Positions 4,674 to 7,577 of a stretch of 7,577 nt of DNA are shown one piece after another. Each line of letters starts with the position of its first letter. Positions within the stretch are counted from its first letter, which is position 1. Made by a program: the position numbers and the translations under genes. Source of the DNA: Planctomycetales bacterium (GTDB lineage: Bacteria > Planctomycetota > Planctomycetia > Isosphaerales > Isosphaeraceae); NCBI GenBank assembly GCA_027435495.1, contig DAHZZC010000579.1, forward strand, positions 1-7,577, given 5' to 3'. The notes beneath the pieces are model-generated. The model did not search any database, had not been told where the DNA came from, and worked only from the letters and a program-made list of their open reading frames with translations.

Positions 4674-6164
4674 CTACTGCCGGAACTTCAGCCAGTTCTC
4701 GTATGAGTGGGCCCCGCCGCCGAGGTACTTGTACGACTCGAAAATGGCCCCCCGGCCCAGCATGCGCGGGTCTCGATCTCGGGTAAGGCTGGCCGTCATC
4801 TCGGTTTCGAGCTGCTGCTTGAGCGACGCGAGCGACTGGTCGTTCGCCAGGTTCTTGATGCAATCCGGGTCGTTTCTGAGGTCGTACAGTTCCTCGGCCG
4901 GGCGTTTGCCGAAGCAGAGGCGGTAGAAGCGGTTGAAGCTGGACGTGATCAGGGTCTTGGTCGGGCCGTTGTCGCAGTTCGGGTAGCTGGTCTCCGGATT
5001 GCCGGCGGGCCAGCGGTCGGGCGCGTAGTTGCGGACGAAGAGATAGTCGGGCGTCCGGATTCCACGGGCGGGGTAGCCCGCATCGTTGGGCCGGCCGATG
5101 TCGTGACGCTCCTTGCCGACGACCATTCGGTTACGGGTCGGATCGATCTGGCCGGATTTCTGGCTCTTCAGGATGTCGGCGAAGCTCCGGCCGCTCATCG
5201 AGTCGGGGATTGCGTGGCCGGCCGCTTCGAGGAACGTCGGGGCGAAGTCGCGGACGTTGATGAAGTCGTCCACCACACGACCGGGTTTCACGTTCCGGCC
5301 CCATCGGATCGCCATCGGGATGTGAAAGCCCGCGTCGTAGAGCTGACCCTTGACCCTCGGGAAGGGCATGCCGTGGTCGGACGTGTAGACGATCAAGGTG
5401 TCGTCGAGGGCGCCGGACTTCTCCAGGGATTCGAGCATCCGGCCGACCTGGGCGTCGAACCACTCGACCTCCAGGCCGTAATCGAGGAGGTCGCTGCGGA
5501 CGAGGTTTGTGCTGGGGAGGTATCCCGGGACCACAACGTCGGCCAGCTTACGACCTGCGCGGATGCCGGAGCCCTCGTCATAGGGACGGTGAGGTTCGTA
5601 GCCGCCTGCCCAGAAGCAGAAGGGCTGGCCCGGCCGGCGGACCTTGAGGAAATCGTCGAAATTCCGGGCGTAGTCCGTCCCGGCGATCCCGTTCAGCGGC
5701 GGCTGGGTCGTGTGCTTCTGATAGCCGGGACCGGCCGGGTTACGCGAGAATCCGCCGTTCTTGAAGTCGCCCGGTCCCCAGCCCTTTCCCGTGTGGCCGA
5801 CCAGGTAGCCAGCCCGTTCCAGCAGATCGGGGTAGACCGGCCATTTCGCCCGGAAGAGGCCGAAGTGGCACATGGCCTCCTCAAGCTGCCAGGTATTCCG
5901 GCCCGTGAGGATGCTCGCCCGGCACGGGCTGCACTTGGGGTTATTCGTGAACGTGTTCTGGAAGAGCACGCCTTCCCGCGCGACCCGGTCGAAGGCCGGG
6001 GTTTTGATCCACTTGCAACCATAAGCGCCGGCGTGTCCCCACGACCAGTCATCGGCGATGATGAAGAGGATGTTGGGTCGCTTGACGTCCTCGGCCCCGG
6101 CGGCCGAGGCGCCGAGGGGCGACAGGATCAGGCCCGTTACCAGGGCGAGCATCGCTTCTTTCAT
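4674..6164 (-). CDS. Exported formylglycine-dependent sulfatase (S1 family), 496 aa
   Basis: This enzyme hydrolyses sulfate esters or sulfamates, most likely in the periplasm or outside the cell. Numbering starts at the ATG at 6164, chosen because a hydrophobic signal peptide begins there (residues 3-22, likely cleaved after AGA, residue 24) and AAGG lies seven bases upstream. The frame is open to an earlier ATG at 6224, but that would put 20 residues before the signal. Metal ligands D38 D39 lie in IIADDW. The modified cysteine is C78 in CSPCRASILTGR (78-89), matching the C-x-P-x-R signature for formylglycine formation. Also visible are TGKGWGPG (125-132), YEPHRPYD (189-196), TSDHG (261-265) and KGQLYDAGFHIP (272-283). 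The length is normal. The substrate cannot be read off; GKGWGPG and general layout resemble heparan N-sulfatase-like enzymes, but this is tentative. It is probably co-transcribed with the SMP-30-like gene 70 bases upstream. Confidence 0.93.
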   Translation of the reverse strand: MKEAMLALVTGLILSPLGASAAGAEDVKRPNILFIIADDWSWGHAGAYGCKWIKTPAFDRVAREGVLFQNTFTNNPKCSPCRASILTGRNTWQLEEAMCHFGLFRAKWPVYPDLLERAGYLVGHTGKGWGPGDFKNGGFSRNPAGPGYQKHTTQPPLNGIAGTDYARNFDDFLKVRRPGQPFCFWAGGYEPHRPYDEGSGIRAGRKLADVVVPGYLPSTNLVRSDLLDYGLEVEWFDAQVGRMLESLEKSGALDDTLIVYTSDHGMPFPRVKGQLYDAGFHIPMAIRWGRNVKPGRVVDDFINVRDFAPTFLEAAGHAIPDSMSGRSFADILKSQKSGQIDPTRNRMVVGKERHDIGRPNDAGYPARGIRTPDYLFVRNYAPDRWPAGNPETSYPNCDNGPTKTLITSSFNRFYRLCFGKRPAEELYDLRNDPDCIKNLANDQSLASLKQQLETEMTASLTRDRDPRMLGRGAIFESYKYLGGGAHSYENWLKFRQ

Positions 6165-6234
6165 CGCGTGACCTTTTGGGACAAAACCAGAAGTGCGGGT
6201 CAAAAATCCGCCGGCGACTCTCATTCAAGGATCA

Positions 6235-7182
6235 TCAAGGACGAACGGGCGGCCAGAGGCGGAATCCGGTCATGGTCGTCTTGATCCGGTAAAGGCTTCG
6301 GCCGGCGCAGATGTAGAGGGTCTTGCCGTCGTCGCCGCCGAACTCGACGTTGGCGGGATCATCGGGCGTGGGGATGATCTCCAGGAGCTTCCCCTCGGGC
6401 GAGAAGACGTAGGCGCCCGCGGTCTTGCCCGAGCCGGCCGCGGCGACGAGCCGGCCGTCGGTGGTGACGGTCATGCCGTCGATACCACGGCGGTCGGTGA
6501 ACTCGTGGATCACCTTCGGATCGGCCGCCTTGCCGCGGTCGCCGAGCCGGGCCGCGATCAGAGCGCGCCGGCGCGGGCCGCTGTCGGATATGTAGAGCGT
6601 CTTGCCGTCAGGGCTGATCGCCAGGCCGTTCGGTTTGTAAACGGTCAGGTTCATCGGGAGGACGTTGCCCTCGACCGAGATCCGGAAGACGCCCTCGAAA
6701 TCCAGCTCGCGGGGCTCGTTGCCGACGTACCGGGGGTCGGTGACGTACACGCGATCCTCGCGGTCGATCGCGATGTCGTTCGGGCTGTTGAACCGGCGCT
6801 CGTTGTAGCTATCGGCGAGTATCCGGACCGTGCCGTCGCGCTCGGTGATCGTGACCCGACGTCCGCCGCCGGTGTTCGCTCCCTCGGCGACGATCAGCCG
6901 GCCGTGGGTGTCGAACATCATCCCGTTGGCCCGGCCGCTCGGCTCGCGAAAGACGGTCGTCTTGTTCGTCTTCGGATCGTAGCGGAGGATGCGATTGCCG
7001 ATGTCGGAGAAGAGGATCGAGCCGTCGGCGTCCATCGCGCCGCCCTCGGTGAATTCCCCCTCGCCGAAGACCTTTTCCAGCTTCGCCCCGGGCGGGACCA
7101 CGCTCACGTTCGGCACGCCCGGTTTCTCTGACGGCGGTGGTCCCGCCACAATCGCCGCACCGATCAGCCACGCCGCGAACAT
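6235..7182 (-). CDS. Exported SMP-30/gluconolactonase-like beta-propeller protein, 315 aa
   Basis: This is a six-bladed beta-propeller of the SMP-30/gluconolactonase/LRE family, members of which hydrolyse sugar lactones or related esters with a bound divalent metal. Family motifs occur in order: FTEGGAMDADGSILFSDI (44-61) with probable metal ligand E46, NGMMFDTHGRLIVAEG (86-101), RFNSPNDIAIDREDRVYVTD (130-149), KPNGLAISPDGKTLYISDSG (183-202) with probable ligand N185, and GIDGMTV (233-239) with probable ligand D235. A short hydrophobic N-terminus (residues 2-14) suggests export, although it lacks the usual positive charge. The ATG at 7182 has GGGGAG eight bases upstream; a GTG at 7185 is also possible. 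The actual substrate is unknown. It precedes the sulfatase by 70 bases on the same strand, which fits a small exported sugar-processing operon; the link is inferred from position. Confidence 0.9.
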   Translation of the reverse strand: MFAAWLIGAAIVAGPPPSEKPGVPNVSVVPPGAKLEKVFGEGEFTEGGAMDADGSILFSDIGNRILRYDPKTNKTTVFREPSGRANGMMFDTHGRLIVAEGANTGGGRRVTITERDGTVRILADSYNERRFNSPNDIAIDREDRVYVTDPRYVGNEPRELDFEGVFRISVEGNVLPMNLTVYKPNGLAISPDGKTLYISDSGPRRRALIAARLGDRGKAADPKVIHEFTDRRGIDGMTVTTDGRLVAAAGSGKTAGAYVFSPEGKLLEIIPTPDDPANVEFGGDDGKTLYICAGRSLYRIKTTMTGFRLWPPVRP

Positions 7183-7206
7183 CACGAGGTCTCCCCGCTG
7201 CCGAGT

Positions 7207-7229
7207 TGGGATTCTCCCACCATCGTGGG
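7207..7229 (-). other. Overlapping alternative hairpins upstream of the SMP-30-like gene
   Basis: On the minus strand CCCAC (7229-7225) can pair with GTGGG (7220-7216), while TGGGA within the same segment (7219-7215) can instead pair with TCCCA (7211-7207). The two stems share bases and exclude each other. They lie between the stop of the membrane protein gene (7247) and the start at 7182. Stems are only 5 bp and no T-run follows, so this may be a weak terminator, a leader structure, or chance. Confidence 0.2.
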
Positions 7230-7246
7230 GTCAGCCTGGCGTTCGG

Positions 7247-7577
7247 TCAAGCATGGGGCGGGCGAACCCTCGGGATCTTCCAGGAAATCATCGATGCCGT
7301 GCCCACCACCAGGATCACGATCGGGGTGATCCGGTCGTGACTCCCCCAGTTTCTTGGCTTGCCGTGCCACAGCGTGAGGAGCAGGAACAACCCGGACCAG
7401 AACATCAGGCCGCAGATGACCACGGCCCTGAGGTCGCCCAGGACATTATCCTTCCGTCGGGGTCTGGGCGTATCGTCTCCGAGCCATCGGAACAGGGCAT
7501 CCATCCGATCGCTGAGGAAGGGAAAGCTCAGGAAAAGGGCGAGGCAAATATTCCAAGCCTCGTAACGGATGGAGTTC
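7247..7577 (-). CDS. Unrecognised membrane protein, C-terminal part (5' end beyond window)
   Basis: The minus-strand frame ending at the TGA 7249-7247 has no stop before the window edge, giving at least 109 residues. An ATG at 7504 would give an 85-residue protein, but it has no Shine-Dalgarno. The 24 upstream codons read as a hydrophobic segment, NICLALFLSFPFL (residues 9-21 of the visible part), so the gene probably begins outside the window. Two more membrane segments follow at about 48-69 (including VVICGLMFWSGLFLLLTLW) and about 84-99 (ITPIVILVVGTASMIS), linked by charged stretches such as RPRRKDN. I recognise no domain or motif. It is transcribed toward the SMP-30-like gene with a 64-base gap. 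Confidence 0.7.
   Translation of the reverse strand, partial: NSIRYEAWNICLALFLSFPFLSDRMDALFRWLGDDTPRPRRKDNVLGDLRAVVICGLMFWSGLFLLLTLWHGKPRNWGSHDRITPIVILVVGTASMISWKIPRVRPPHA

Noticed and set aside
4003..4926. Plus-strand open frame crossing the repeat array
   Set aside because: It joins the antisense of the sulfatase relic, translated repeats and the antisense of the intact sulfatase. The repeated peptide pieces merely reflect the DNA repeats.
6174..6186. TTTTG/CAAAA inverted repeat just upstream of the sulfatase
   Set aside because: A 5-bp A/T-rich stem with a 3-base loop is too weak to call a regulatory hairpin, although it partly overlaps the ribosome binding site.
6165..6224. Earlier ATG for the sulfatase at 6224
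   Set aside because: It would place 20 polar and basic residues before a good signal peptide and has no Shine-Dalgarno; the ATG at 6164 has AAGG at a suitable distance.
4707..6284. Long plus-strand open frame (525 codons)
   Set aside because: Antisense to the sulfatase, which carries all catalytic motifs and a signal peptide. The plus-strand protein has a shadow-like Val/Gly/Arg-rich composition and no recognisable motif.
6193..7131. Plus-strand open frame of 312 codons
   Set aside because: Shadow of the SMP-30-like gene; Val/Ala/Asp-rich composition is typical of high-GC antisense frames.

Overview
The window is about two-thirds G+C. It carries seven protein genes or gene fragments, six on the minus strand and one on the plus strand. 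The gene mix is typical of Planctomycetes, most likely an Isosphaeraceae-type bacterium (Singulisphaera/Paludisphaera/Isosphaera relatives). The pointers are an ECF sigma factor next to a serine/threonine kinase with an N-terminal extension, a secreted formylglycine sulfatase, and a secreted SMP-30/gluconolactonase-like protein. This assignment is inferred from gene content; there is no rRNA or other marker to confirm it.

Layout. (1) Positions 1-1366 hold a signalling pair read on the minus strand. A candidate sigma70-type promoter (1338-1366) precedes an ECF sigma factor (731-1285), followed 19 bases later by a Ser/Thr protein kinase (711 to 1, cut by the window edge just before its expected DFG motif). 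(2) Positions 1372-2769 hold tilS, the essential tRNA(Ile) lysidine synthase. It is divergent from a plus-strand gene (2858-3856) that fuses a Trm112-like zinc ribbon to a SAM-dependent methyltransferase. The 88-base divergent gap contains a 7-bp-stem inverted repeat. (3) The methyltransferase gene runs 58 bases into a convergent small ORF (3799-4047, minus), which is probably but not certainly a gene. (4) Positions 4048-4673 have no intact gene. They contain a relic of a sulfatase 3' end (4131-4178) and two 113-bp tandem repeats plus a partial third (4392-4645). Each repeat holds an inverted pair of REP-like hairpin modules. (5) Positions 4674-7182 hold, in transcription order on the minus strand, an exported SMP-30/gluconolactonase-like protein and then an exported sulfatase, 70 bases apart, probably co-transcribed. 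(6) At the right edge is the C-terminal part of an unrecognised membrane protein whose reading frame continues past position 7577.

How the genes fit together. Sigma factor plus kinase form a plausible signal-to-transcription module, with targets unknown. The exported SMP-30-like protein and sulfatase fit periplasmic or extracellular breakdown of sulfated or oxidised carbohydrates. tilS is housekeeping. I see no clearly new multi-gene system. The most interesting structure is the REP-like array: its two hairpin modules share an identical 8-nt head and differ at three of six stem base pairs, all three changes being compensated. The second is the sulfatase relic beside it.
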